A stretch of DNA of 40,256 bases. It comes from an uncultured Rhodospirillales bacterium. Lineage in GTDB: Bacteria > Pseudomonadota > Alphaproteobacteria > Reyranellales > Reyranellaceae. The translations under genes and the position numbers were made by a program. The DNA lies in the NCBI GenBank assembly GCA_945957125.1, contig CAMFJT010000020.1, positions 1 through 40,256 on the forward strand, read 5' to 3'. The stretch's first letter is position 1. Each line of letters starts with the position of its first letter. Positions 17,486 through 24,458 of the stretch are shown here, piece after piece. The notes under the pieces are model-generated. The model was not told where the DNA came from and did no database searches. It saw only the letters and a list, made by a program, of their open reading frames with translations.

Positions 17486-19414
17486 CTACCGCGCGATGCC
17501 CAGCAGGGTGACGGCCTGGGCCGCGAGCTGGTCGACCGCGCGCTGCGCGGCGAGATGGGCCTCGGCGCGGGCCAGCCAGTCGGCGGTGGCGCGCGAGGTC
17601 TGCGGCGGCAGCGATTTCACCAGATCGACGGCGGCCGCGACGTTTCCTGAACCGATCGCGGCCTCGGCGCGCGCCAGCTTCGCCTCGACCGAATCGCCCG
17701 CCACGTCGGCGCCGACGCGGCGCAGCGACACCAGGTTCTTCAGCTTGCCGAGCAACCGCTGCCAAAAGGAATCGTCGGCGAGATCGTCGGCCAGGGCGTT
17801 CCTGGCCATCGGCGGAAAGGACGCGGCGAGGCTCGCGCGCGAGGCGACGCCCTTGGCGGCCAGCGGCTGCAGCGTTGCGATCGGCTCGCCGAGCTTCGCG
17901 TCGCCCTGCGCCAGCGGCGCGAGCAGGGCGAGATCGGTGGCAAAAGGCTGGCCGGACGCGACACCCGCGCTGATCCGCGCGGCGATGCCGATCACCGCCG
18001 AGCCGCGCGCGGCGGCCAATGCCTTCTGCTCGCCCGCGGTGCTGGCATTGGCCGCGGCGGCGGCCTTGTCGAGGGCGGCCTTCTGTCCCGCGACCGCCTG
18101 GTCGAGCGATTGCAGGCCGGCGCGCAGGGCGACGATCTCGGATTTCAGCGACGACGTGTCGGGCTCGGCAGCGGCCGGCCGGCTTTCGAGCGCGTCGATC
18201 TTGCCGCGAAGCTCGGCGATCGCGGGATCGGGCGTTGCCGGCGGCTCGGCCCGCGGCCGGTCGGGCTGGGTCTGGGCTTGGGCTTGGGCGGCTTGGGCTT
18301 GCGCGGCTTGAGCTTGCGCGGCCACCGCGGCGGCGGCGTTCACGCGCTTGTCGAGGGCGTCGAGGCGAGCGCTCAGTTCGCGCCTGGCGGTATCGAGCGC
18401 GGCGGTGTCGATGACCGGCGCTGCCGGTGTCGCGGCCGGCGCCGTCGTCGCGGGCGGGACGACCGCCGGACCGCGCCACAGGCTGCGCGCCTCCTGCGGC
18501 CAATAGGGCAAGGAGATCAGCGCGGCGGCCAGCACGATCACGGCGGCGATCAGCCCGATCACGAAGGCGCCGATCGCGCCCACGCCCCGCGAGACGGGTA
18601 TCGGCGAGGGCGTGGCGGGCGGAGCGACGGCGATGGGGCGCTCGGGCGGTTCGGATGGCGCAGACGCGGGCGTGTCGGTCATGGGGCTCGGGCTTTGTAC
18701 GCCGGGCACGGGCAGCCGGTCGATCTCGTCGAGCACGGCCTGGCGGGTGGGACGCTCTGCCGCGACGGTGCGGGCGAACGGCAGCCCGGCGAGCGGGCTT
18801 GCGGCGGCAGGGCTGATCGCGATCGCGGTGACGGAGCGACAGGCATCGTCGAGCTTCGCCTCGGTGACGAGCCGGACGAACGCCTCCGAGGCGCGCGGCG
18901 AGAAAAAAGTCGCCGCGTCCAGCGCGCGGGCTTCGAGCGCGGCACGCGCCGCGTCGGGCAGCGCTTCCGACTCACGTGCTTCGTAGAGCACCACGCGGCG
19001 GGTCTCGAACCCTTCGGGCCGGAGATCGCCCGCGACCTCGGCGCCGCACACGTGGAGCAGGGGACCGTTCGCCGGGTCGAGGCGCTCGCGCACGAGCTCG
19101 GACAGAGCCGCCGCATCGCCCGAGGCCGAGGCGACGGTGCCGAAGCCCAGCCCCTCGGCGGTCGCGGCGGTGGTGTCGCCGACGGCGAAGACCGGCTTGC
19201 TGCGCTGCTCGCTGGCCTCGGCCAGCGCGCGCGCGCCGTTGGCGCTGGTGAGCAAAACCGCCTGGCAGTCGGCCAGCGACGCGGCGAAGTCGGCGGGCGG
19301 ATGCAGCACCTGCAGCCGGAACAACGGTGCAATGACGGGCGAATGCCCGCGCGCGACAAGCGCTTGGGCCAGCGCCGTCGCCTCGCGTTCCGGCCGAGTG
19401 ATCAATACCCGCAT
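17486..19414 (-). CDS. hemD: Uroporphyrinogen-III synthase fused to mitofilin/Mic60-like membrane protein
   Basis: One uninterrupted frame of 642 residues joins two proteins. Residues 1-235 are uroporphyrinogen-III synthase, which cyclises hydroxymethylbilane: MRVLITRPEREATALAQAL, then TSANGARAL and FAVGDTTAATAEGLG are family hallmarks. A proline-rich linker leads to a membrane helix (about 277-303), an Ala/Gln-rich coiled-coil region and a mitofilin signature domain at the C-terminus (about 540-640, with FWQRLLGKLKNLVSLRRVG). In alphaproteobacteria Mic60-like genes typically follow hemD as a separate gene. Here an internal ATG at 18682 (Met245) could restart translation, but it has no ribosome site, so I favour a true fusion. 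hemC is not adjacent; ogt lies upstream. Confidence 0.88.
   Translation of the reverse strand: MRVLITRPEREATALAQALVARGHSPVIAPLFRLQVLHPPADFAASLADCQAVLLTSANGARALAEASEQRSKPVFAVGDTTAATAEGLGFGTVASASGDAAALSELVRERLDPANGPLLHVCGAEVAGDLRPEGFETRRVVLYEARESEALPDAARAALEARALDAATFFSPRASEAFVRLVTEAKLDDACRSVTAIAISPAAASPLAGLPFARTVAAERPTRQAVLDEIDRLPVPGVQSPSPMTDTPASAPSEPPERPIAVAPPATPSPIPVSRGVGAIGAFVIGLIAAVIVLAAALISLPYWPQEARSLWRGPAVVPPATTAPAATPAAPVIDTAALDTARRELSARLDALDKRVNAAAAVAAQAQAAQAQAAQAQAQTQPDRPRAEPPATPDPAIAELRGKIDALESRPAAAEPDTSSLKSEIVALRAGLQSLDQAVAGQKAALDKAAAAANASTAGEQKALAAARGSAVIGIAARISAGVASGQPFATDLALLAPLAQGDAKLGEPIATLQPLAAKGVASRASLAASFPPMARNALADDLADDSFWQRLLGKLKNLVSLRRVGADVAGDSVEAKLARAEAAIGSGNVAAAVDLVKSLPPQTSRATADWLARAEAHLAAQRAVDQLAAQAVTLLGIAR
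18272..18322 (-). repeat. Ala-Gln low-complexity tandem repeat
   Basis: Imperfect short tandem units (variants of GCTTGGGC and GCTTGCGCG on the plus strand) encode an alternating Ala-Gln tract in the coiled-coil part of the mitofilin-like protein. Such a tract is prone to slippage and length variation between strains. Confidence 0.5.
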
Positions 19415-19439
19415 GACCTCATCTGTCCCTCATTTTCCG

Positions 19440-19459
19440 CCCTCCCGCTAGGGGGAGGG
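19440..19459. repeat. Small CCCTCCC/GGGAGGG hairpin before hemD
   Basis: A 7-bp inverted repeat with a 6-nt loop lies 25 nt upstream of the hemD start. It resembles the arms of the larger dyad next to it and may be a remnant of the same element, or part of the hemD leader. Confidence 0.4.
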
Positions 19460-19474
19460 CCATTGCATATCGAG

Positions 19475-19606
19475 TTTCCCTCCCCCGTCTTCGGGGGAGG
19501 TGGCGCGGTAATCCGCGACGGAGGGCGTCATGGGTCGTGTTGCATGAGCATGACCCCTCCGTCCGCGTAAGACGCGGACACCTCCCCCGAAGACGGGGGA
19601 GGGAAA
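19475..19606. repeat. 132-bp intergenic dyad element with perfect 28-nt inverted termini
   Basis: The left arm 19475-19502 is the exact reverse complement of the right arm 19579-19606. Each arm is itself nearly palindromic (CTCCCCC-GTCTTC-GGGGGAG). The 76 bp between them continues the symmetry imperfectly (CGGAGGG...CATG against CATG...CCCTCCG, and GCGGTAATCCGC against GCGTAAGACGC), so the whole unit could fold into one long cruciform or stem. It fills the gap between ogt and hemD. The structure is that of a REP/MITE-like intergenic repeat that can also act as a transcription barrier. Confidence 0.75.
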
Positions 19607-19621
19607 TGAAGGTCGAGTGGG

Positions 19622-20086
19622 CTACAGCAGCACGACGCCTTCGAGCGCCAGAAGCTGGCGCTTGGTCGGCAGTCCCTTGCCGCCGGAGAAGCCGCCTTCC
19701 TTGCCGCCGCTGCCCAGCACGCGATGGCACGGCACGATGATCGGGATGGGATTGCGACCGCATGCCATGCCGACCGCGCGCGGGCCCGAGCCCAGCGCCA
19801 TCGCCATGCCGCCGTAGGTCGCGGTCTCGCCATAGGGGATCTCGCGCATCATCTTCCAGACGCTCTTCTGAAAGTCGGTGCCGCGGCCGGCAAGCGGCAG
19901 GTCGAACGACCTGAGCTTCCGCGCGAAGTAACGCTCGAGCTGACGGCCCGCCTCGCGGAGAACCGGAGACGGCTTGTCGCGGGTCCGTTCGCCGTCGCTC
20001 GCCCAGTGCACGCCGGTCAGCGCCTCGCCGTCGGCTTCCAGCGCGAGGCGGCCGACGGGACTGTCGACATAACAACAAATCGTCAT
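19622..20086 (-). CDS. ogt: Methylated-DNA--protein-cysteine methyltransferase
   Basis: This suicide DNA-repair protein takes the alkyl group from O6-alkylguanine (and O4-alkylthymine) onto its own cysteine. The 154-residue length is typical of Ogt. The active-site motif IPIIVPCHRVLG places the acceptor at Cys120, with the helix-turn-helix recognition segment before it (Y91-G-G-x-A, and Arg103 as the likely finger arginine). The start MTICCYVDSPVG was chosen because longer in-frame extensions are Arg/His-rich and antisense to the neighbouring hydrolase gene. It is divergent from that hydrolase, with 45 bp between the two start codons. The 3' end abuts the dyad repeat. Confidence 0.93.
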   Translation of the reverse strand: MTICCYVDSPVGRLALEADGEALTGVHWASDGERTRDKPSPVLREAGRQLERYFARKLRSFDLPLAGRGTDFQKSVWKMMREIPYGETATYGGMAMALGSGPRAVGMACGRNPIPIIVPCHRVLGSGGKEGGFSGGKGLPTKRQLLALEGVVLL

Positions 20087-20131
20087 GCCGCGAGCGTAGC
20101 CTTCGCCTCCGCGCTTTGCCAACATGAGGCC

Positions 20132-21514
20132 ATGAACTGGGGGAGAGTGAACCGGCGCCGCCTGCTGGCGGGCGCGACCGCGCTTTGGCCGATGGCCGCG
20201 CTCGGCCAGCAGCCGCAGCAGCCGCGCCGCCAGGCGCCGGCGTCCGAGCCCGGATTGCCGCCGCCGATCGTGTTCGTGCACGGCAACGGCGATTCGGGCG
20301 CGCTGTGGATCAACAACATCTGGCGCTTCGAGGCCAACGGCTTCAGGCGCAATCAGCTTTTCGCCATCGATTTCAGCTATCCGGTGGCGCTGAGCGACGA
20401 TTCGAAGATGCAGCCGTTCCGCTCCTCCACGGCGGAGGCGATGAAGGAGCTGGCGGCGTTCGTCGCGAAGGTGAAGAAGGAGACACGCCGTCGCAAGGTC
20501 GCGCTGGTCGCCTCGTCGCGCGGCGGCAATGCGGTGCGCAACTTCCTGCGCAACGGCGGCGGCGCGGACTCGGTCAGCCACGCCGTGCTGTGCGGCACGC
20601 CGAACAAGGGCATCGTCATCTCCGACACGATGCTGGTCGGCAGCGAGTTCAACGGCGCGGCGCCCTTTCTCAAGGGGCTGAACGGCGGGCCGGACGACCT
20701 GATCGCCGGCGTCGAGCTGATGGCGATCCGCTCGGACAAGGATGACAAATATTCCCAGCCCGACGGACGCTTCATCGGCCAGCCCGGCAAGCCGACCGGC
20801 GTGAGCTTCGATGCCTCGGAGCTGCGCGGCGCGCGCAATGTCGTCCTCGACGGCGTCGATCACCGCGAGACGGCGTTCCACAAGCTGGCCTTCGCCGCGC
20901 AATACCAGTTCATCGCCGGCAAGGCGGCGGGCACGTTGTTCATCGCCCAGGAGCCGAAGCCGACCCTCAACGGCCGGGTCACCGGCATGGCCGACGGGCT
21001 CTACACCAACCTCCCCGTCGCCGATGCCGAGGTCGAGATCTACGAGGTCGATTCCCGCACCGGCGAGCGCCGCACGACGCAGCCGGTACATCGCAGGACG
21101 ACCGGCGCCGACGGCCAGTGGGGACCGTTCGTCGGCAGTTCCGACGCCTGCTACGAGTTCGTGCTGCGCATGGCGAGCCAGCCGGTCACCCATACCTACC
21201 GCTCGCCCTTCCTGCGCTCGAGCGATGTCGTCCATCTGCGGCCCGAGCCGTTCGCCAAGGCCGACGAGAACGCGGCGTCAGTCGTGATCATGAGCCGGCC
21301 GCGCGGCTATTTCGGCGTGGGCCGCGACAAGTTCTCGCTCGACGGCAAGACGCCGCCCGGCATCACCGACGGCGTGCCCGCCGTCTCGACCGGCCGGCTG
21401 GCGTTCGACGCCACCCCGCGCACCGTCGTGGCCATGTTCAACAACGAGACGATCGCCACCCGCACCTGGCCCACGAAGGATAATCACATCGTGGTGGCGG
21501 AGTTCCTGAACTAG
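20132..21514 (+). CDS. Tat-exported alpha/beta hydrolase
   Basis: The 460-residue protein begins with a twin-arginine signal (NRRRLLAGATALWPMAALGQQ) and is likely secreted folded to the periplasm or outside. An alpha/beta-hydrolase core follows: oxyanion-type VFVHGNGDSG (about 47-55), the nucleophile elbow ASSRGG with Ser129 (an A-x-S-x-G variant of GxSxG), then CGTPNKG. Residues after about 290 form a beta-rich accessory region resembling carboxypeptidase-like or carbohydrate-binding folds. Lipase/esterase or polyester depolymerase activity is plausible; the substrate is unknown. Its TAG stop and the stop of the converging selenoprotein gene share the four bases CTAG. Confidence 0.82.
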   Translation: MNWGRVNRRRLLAGATALWPMAALGQQPQQPRRQAPASEPGLPPPIVFVHGNGDSGALWINNIWRFEANGFRRNQLFAIDFSYPVALSDDSKMQPFRSSTAEAMKELAAFVAKVKKETRRRKVALVASSRGGNAVRNFLRNGGGADSVSHAVLCGTPNKGIVISDTMLVGSEFNGAAPFLKGLNGGPDDLIAGVELMAIRSDKDDKYSQPDGRFIGQPGKPTGVSFDASELRGARNVVLDGVDHRETAFHKLAFAAQYQFIAGKAAGTLFIAQEPKPTLNGRVTGMADGLYTNLPVADAEVEIYEVDSRTGERRTTQPVHRRTTGADGQWGPFVGSSDACYEFVLRMASQPVTHTYRSPFLRSSDVVHLRPEPFAKADENAASVVIMSRPRGYFGVGRDKFSLDGKTPPGITDGVPAVSTGRLAFDATPRTVVAMFNNETIATRTWPTKDNHIVVAEFLN

Positions 21515-22728
21515 ATCCGGTGCTGCTGCGTGCGAGGCACGAGAGCGCCGCGCGCGAGCGCACGCAGCGCCCTGTCGGGGCTGGCCGCGCAAACCGGATG
21601 GAGCCGAAGGATCAGGCGGCCGGCTGCCGTCTCGCCCCAGAACCAATCGGCCAGGGCACGCGGGGCGGCGCTGCCGCCGGGACGGGCCGATGCCGCTTCG
21701 AGATACCAGTTGCGCAGATCCTCGGTGGCGAAGCGCACGGTTTGCGCCAGGCTGAGCCCCTGTGCCGGCGGCGCCGCGTCACCGGCCAGCAGCGTGCCGA
21801 GGAAGGCGAGCGCCGCGGGCATGTTGAGCCCGCACAGCCCGACGGTGCTGCCGCCGCGGCCGGTGACGGCGAGCTCGTACCACGGCGCCAGGACGGCCAT
21901 CTCGGCCGCGACCGCCGCGACCGGATCCGACGTGGCATCGACGGGCGGGCGCGGCAGCGGCACGGGACAGGCAAGGCCTTCCATCTCCTCCGGTGCGGAG
22001 GGCGGCGCGTCCTCGCCGAAGTCCTCGAGGATGACGGGGCCGTCCGTGCGCTCCAGCAGCGCCAGAGCCGCGCGCAAGGTGCGCCCTTGCAGGCCCGTGT
22101 CATGCGGCGCGCCGAACGGCCGGCCGAGCTCGAACGACACCCACAGCGCCCGCGGCGGACGCATGGCGAGGGTGTTCTCGCGCACGAGGCTGATGCCGGT
22201 GGTCGGCACGCCTTCTTCCTCGATGTAGTGGGCGACCGCGCTCACGGCGCGGGTGCAGTTCGGTCAAACCGGCACGAGCAGCGCGGCGTCGACCTGATCC
22301 TGCTTCAGGAAGCCGGCGATGGCGCGCGCCGTGGCCTCGATCTCCGGCGGCTCCCACAGCGCGCCCATCAGGGCATAGTGATAGGCGGCGATCGAGCCGA
22401 TCGCGCCTTCGGCTTCGAGCTCGCGCAGCCGATCGATCGGGAAGACGACATTGCTGTCCTGCTGAAAGCCCGTGCGGTCGAAGTTGACCGAGGTGTGGCT
22501 CATCACCAGGTCGCGTCCGGCGACCTCGCCGGGAAGCACACGATAACCGGTGTCGGCGATCTGGAAAGCCGGCTGATCGCGGCGATGAAGGCCGGCCGTG
22601 GTGACGATCGCCACCCGCCGCTCGCGCAGAGGCCGTCCCGTGACGAACGGCTCGCCCGGTAGCGGCACGCATGCCTTGGACAGCAGGTGGCGACGCTCCA
22701 CCTCCGGCAGGTCGAGCAGCCTGACCAT
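21511..22728 (-). CDS. GrdB/PrdB-like reductase selenoprotein with in-frame UGA (Sec155)
   Basis: Read through one TGA at 22264-22266, this is a 405-residue protein of the glycine/sarcosine/betaine/D-proline reductase selenoprotein B family. Upstream of the TGA, SHTSVNFDRTGFQQDSNVV and PIDRLRELEAEGAIG match the GrdB core, and DAALLVPV-U-PNCTRAVSAVAHYIEEEG gives a redox UxxC motif (Sec155, Cys158) where GrdB has its own Sec. Homology continues in the same frame after the TGA without indel. Conventional calling gives two pieces, 22264-22728 and 21511-22245, the second starting at a GTG that lies inside the proposed SECIS loop. ATG at 22728 has GGAG about 11 nt upstream. It lies 34 nt after the ATC-hydrolase-family gene. 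The electron donor and substrate are unknown; a nonsense-mutated pseudogene is the alternative. Confidence 0.83.
22236..22252 (-). promoter_or_regulatory. Candidate bacterial SECIS stem-loop
   Basis: On the transcript, CCGCGC pairs perfectly with GCGCGG (6 bp) around the loop CGUGA. The loop begins 18 nt after the UGA and has G as its second base. This matches the known bacterial SECIS pattern (short apical stem-loop, an early loop G, loop 16-37 nt after UGA, as in fdhF). It is where SelB would dock to deliver Sec-tRNA at position 155. Confidence 0.7.
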
Positions 22729-22762
22729 TCCTTCGATTGCTCCGCGTGGCTCGAAGCCGTTC

Positions 22763-23245
22763 TTATTTCGTGTAGCTGTACTTGAAATCGCAGTGGCTGG
22801 CGCCCTGCATGATCGTCTGCGACCGGTCGAGCTTGAGCTTGGGGTCGTAGCCTTCGCAGAAAGCACCGTCGCGATTGCACGACAGCAGATGGCCGATCTC
22901 GCCCAGCCCCATCGCCTTGTAGGTCTCGGCATAGCGGCAGCGCACGACGTTGAAGGTGAAGCTCGAGTCGGTCTGCTCCTTGACCTCGATCTCCAGCGCG
23001 CCGCCCTTGGTCCACAGCGGCATCACGTCCTGAAACGCCTTGAGCGACGGTCCGCCCGGCGCCGCCGCGGCGAAGGCGCGGGCCTGCTCGATCGCCGAGC
23101 GCCGCACCGATTCGGCGATCGTTCTCTTCGCGACCTCTTCGCCGTGGCTTGCCTTCAGCGTCTCATAGACTTCCTTCAGGATCTCGGCCTCGATCGTGCG
23201 CTTCTCGAGCATGGAGAGGCCCGGAGGATGGGCAGATTCAGTCAT
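22763..23245 (-). CDS. L-2-amino-thiazoline-4-carboxylic acid hydrolase family protein
   Basis: The 160-residue protein matches the ATC-hydrolase family, whose founding member opens the L-2-amino-thiazoline-4-carboxylate ring on the way to L-cysteine in Pseudomonas. The C-terminal half is diagnostic: VVRCRYAETYKAMGLGEIG, LSCNRDGAFCEGYDPKLKL, then SHCDFKYSYTK, with conserved Cys, Glu, Asp and His residues. The N-terminal half is helical. Start ATG (MTESAHPPGLSMLEKRTIEA) is preceded by GAGAGG; longer in-frame extensions run into the divergent lipoprotein gene. It is followed on the same strand by the selenoprotein gene after 34 nt, so the two probably form an operon. Many family members have unknown substrates. 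Confidence 0.8.
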   Translation of the reverse strand: MTESAHPPGLSMLEKRTIEAEILKEVYETLKASHGEEVAKRTIAESVRRSAIEQARAFAAAAPGGPSLKAFQDVMPLWTKGGALEIEVKEQTDSSFTFNVVRCRYAETYKAMGLGEIGHLLSCNRDGAFCEGYDPKLKLDRSQTIMQGASHCDFKYSYTK

Positions 23246-23381
23246 GATGAGCCTCTCGCTTGCACTGTGATGGAACAGGCTGCCCGCTTTCGCTCCCCCG
23301 CGCAATCGACCCGGTGCTCGGCCCTCCGGCGCTTGCGAGCCGCGCTTGCGGCATGCAAGGCTGGACTTTGGGGGACAAGTC

Positions 23382-24215
23382 ATGCGTACCGAAGCGAAGG
23401 CGGTGGTGATCGGCACGATGCTCGCGTCGTTGACGGCCGGCTGTGCGTCGATCACGACCGGGAAGGAACAACGGCTCACCTTCGACACGGATCCGGCGGG
23501 CGCCGACTGTACGGTGACGCAAGCGGGAATCGATATCGGCAGGTTCCAGACGCCCAGGATGCTGTCCGTGCGCCGTGCCAACGGCCCGCTCGTCGTGGCT
23601 TGCCGGAAGGCCGGCTACCATCAGACCCGCGCCATGATCTCCAGCACGATGTCGGATGGGGCGTGGGGCAACCTCGTGGCTGGCGGCGTCATCGGCATCA
23701 TGATCGATCAGTCGAGCGGTGCGGCGTTCCGCTACTACGATCCGCCGAAGCTGCCCATGACCGCGGCGGCAGACGCACCGCCGCCCTCGGGTGAGATTGC
23801 CAAGGGTGTAACGCTGCTGCCCGAAAGCGAGACACCTGCCGCTCAGCCCTCGCCCGTCGCCGCAGCCGCCGCCGGCGGCAGCCCGGACAAAGCGATCGTT
23901 CGGCCAGCGGCAACCAGGGCCGCGGGCAGCTTTCCGGCGGCGGGCATCTGGGAGTGCGGTATCCGCACCAGCAACCGGACCTACAAGCTCCAGTTCGTGG
24001 TGGGATCGAGCGGCTCGATCGTCGTGACGAGCTATGGCAACGCGGCGGCATCCGTCCTCGGCAGCGATCCGCTGACCTTCACGGCGTTGAATCCGAACGG
24101 CGACCGGCTCACCAACTTCGTCTGGAACGGCGATGACACGATGGCGGTCACGGGCCCGTCGATGAGCAGGCCTGGTTCGACCTTTCACGACACGGGCGCC
24201 TGTACGAAGGTTTGA
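23382..24215 (+). CDS. Putative lipoprotein, unknown function
   Basis: The 277-residue product has a lipoprotein signal with lipobox LTAGC (Cys near residue 21), so it should be anchored in the inner or outer membrane. Residues about 30-115 resemble small PEGA-like or YceK-like beta domains (FDTDPAGADCTVTQAG, a segment also seen in other outer-membrane lipoproteins). A Gly-rich hydrophobic stretch (NLVAGGVIGIMIDQSSG) follows, then an Ala/Pro linker and a C-terminal beta domain with paired cysteines (WECGIRT and GACTKV). Start ATG has GGGGGA upstream; an ATG 12 codons earlier is less likely. It is divergent from the ATC-hydrolase/selenoprotein pair. I do not recognise a specific function. Confidence 0.75.
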   Translation: MRTEAKAVVIGTMLASLTAGCASITTGKEQRLTFDTDPAGADCTVTQAGIDIGRFQTPRMLSVRRANGPLVVACRKAGYHQTRAMISSTMSDGAWGNLVAGGVIGIMIDQSSGAAFRYYDPPKLPMTAAADAPPPSGEIAKGVTLLPESETPAAQPSPVAAAAAGGSPDKAIVRPAATRAAGSFPAAGIWECGIRTSNRTYKLQFVVGSSGSIVVTSYGNAAASVLGSDPLTFTALNPNGDRLTNFVWNGDDTMAVTGPSMSRPGSTFHDTGACTKV

Positions 24216-24234
24216 CGACGATCGCCGCGTGCCC

Positions 24235-24263
24235 TTGACAGCGCGCGTGCCGGATGAAATATC
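24235..24263 (+). promoter_or_regulatory. Candidate sigma70-type promoter for argC
   Basis: A perfect TTGACA (24235-24240) is followed after 17 nt by AATATC (24258-24263; with 16-nt spacing AAATAT). It lies just after the lipoprotein stop and would give a leader of about 190 nt before argC. Confidence 0.45.
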
Positions 24264-24304
24264 CCGCCGCGATGACATCGTTCGCCCTCCTCCGGTCGCG
24301 ACGC

Positions 24305-24389
24305 CGCCGCTTCGACAAGCGGCGTGAAGGCGTGCGCGCGTAACGAGCGCGCCGTTCGATGAAGCCGCTGGAGAGGATCGAGCGGCTTC
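24305..24389 (+). promoter_or_regulatory. Three-hairpin leader upstream of argC
   Basis: Three perfect stems follow each other: 24305-24324 (8 bp, loop CGAC), 24334-24352 (6 bp, GCGCGC) and 24361-24389 (9 bp, GAAGCCGCT / AGCGGCTTC). The 3' arm of the first can also pair over 6 bp with the 5' arm of the third (AGCGGC with GCCGCT), so alternative folds are possible. No T-run follows the last stem. No known riboswitch class was recognised. Confidence 0.45.
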
Positions 24390-24458
24390 CGTCATAACCC
24401 TTCCTTCTTCTCCATCGGCCGTAGTTCCAAAGGCCCTGAACCTGCGAGAGAGAAGATC

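Noticed and set aside
18682-18702. Independent start of the mitofilin-like gene at ATG 18682
   Set aside because: Upstream bases are C-rich with no Shine-Dalgarno sequence, and the frame from HemD is continuous.
21511-22245. Separate gene starting at GTG 22245
   Set aside because: The GTG has no ribosome site, lies in the SECIS-like loop, and the sequence is the uninterrupted second half of the GrdB-like protein.
22264-22728. Nonsense-mutated pseudogene reading of the GrdB-like gene
   Set aside because: The stop is TGA exactly at the family's selenocysteine site with Cys three residues on and a proper hairpin behind it; no other lesion is seen. It remains the main alternative if Sec machinery is absent.
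24235-24458. Known riboswitch upstream of argC
   Set aside because: Hairpins are present but no conserved core of a known class could be recognised by eye.
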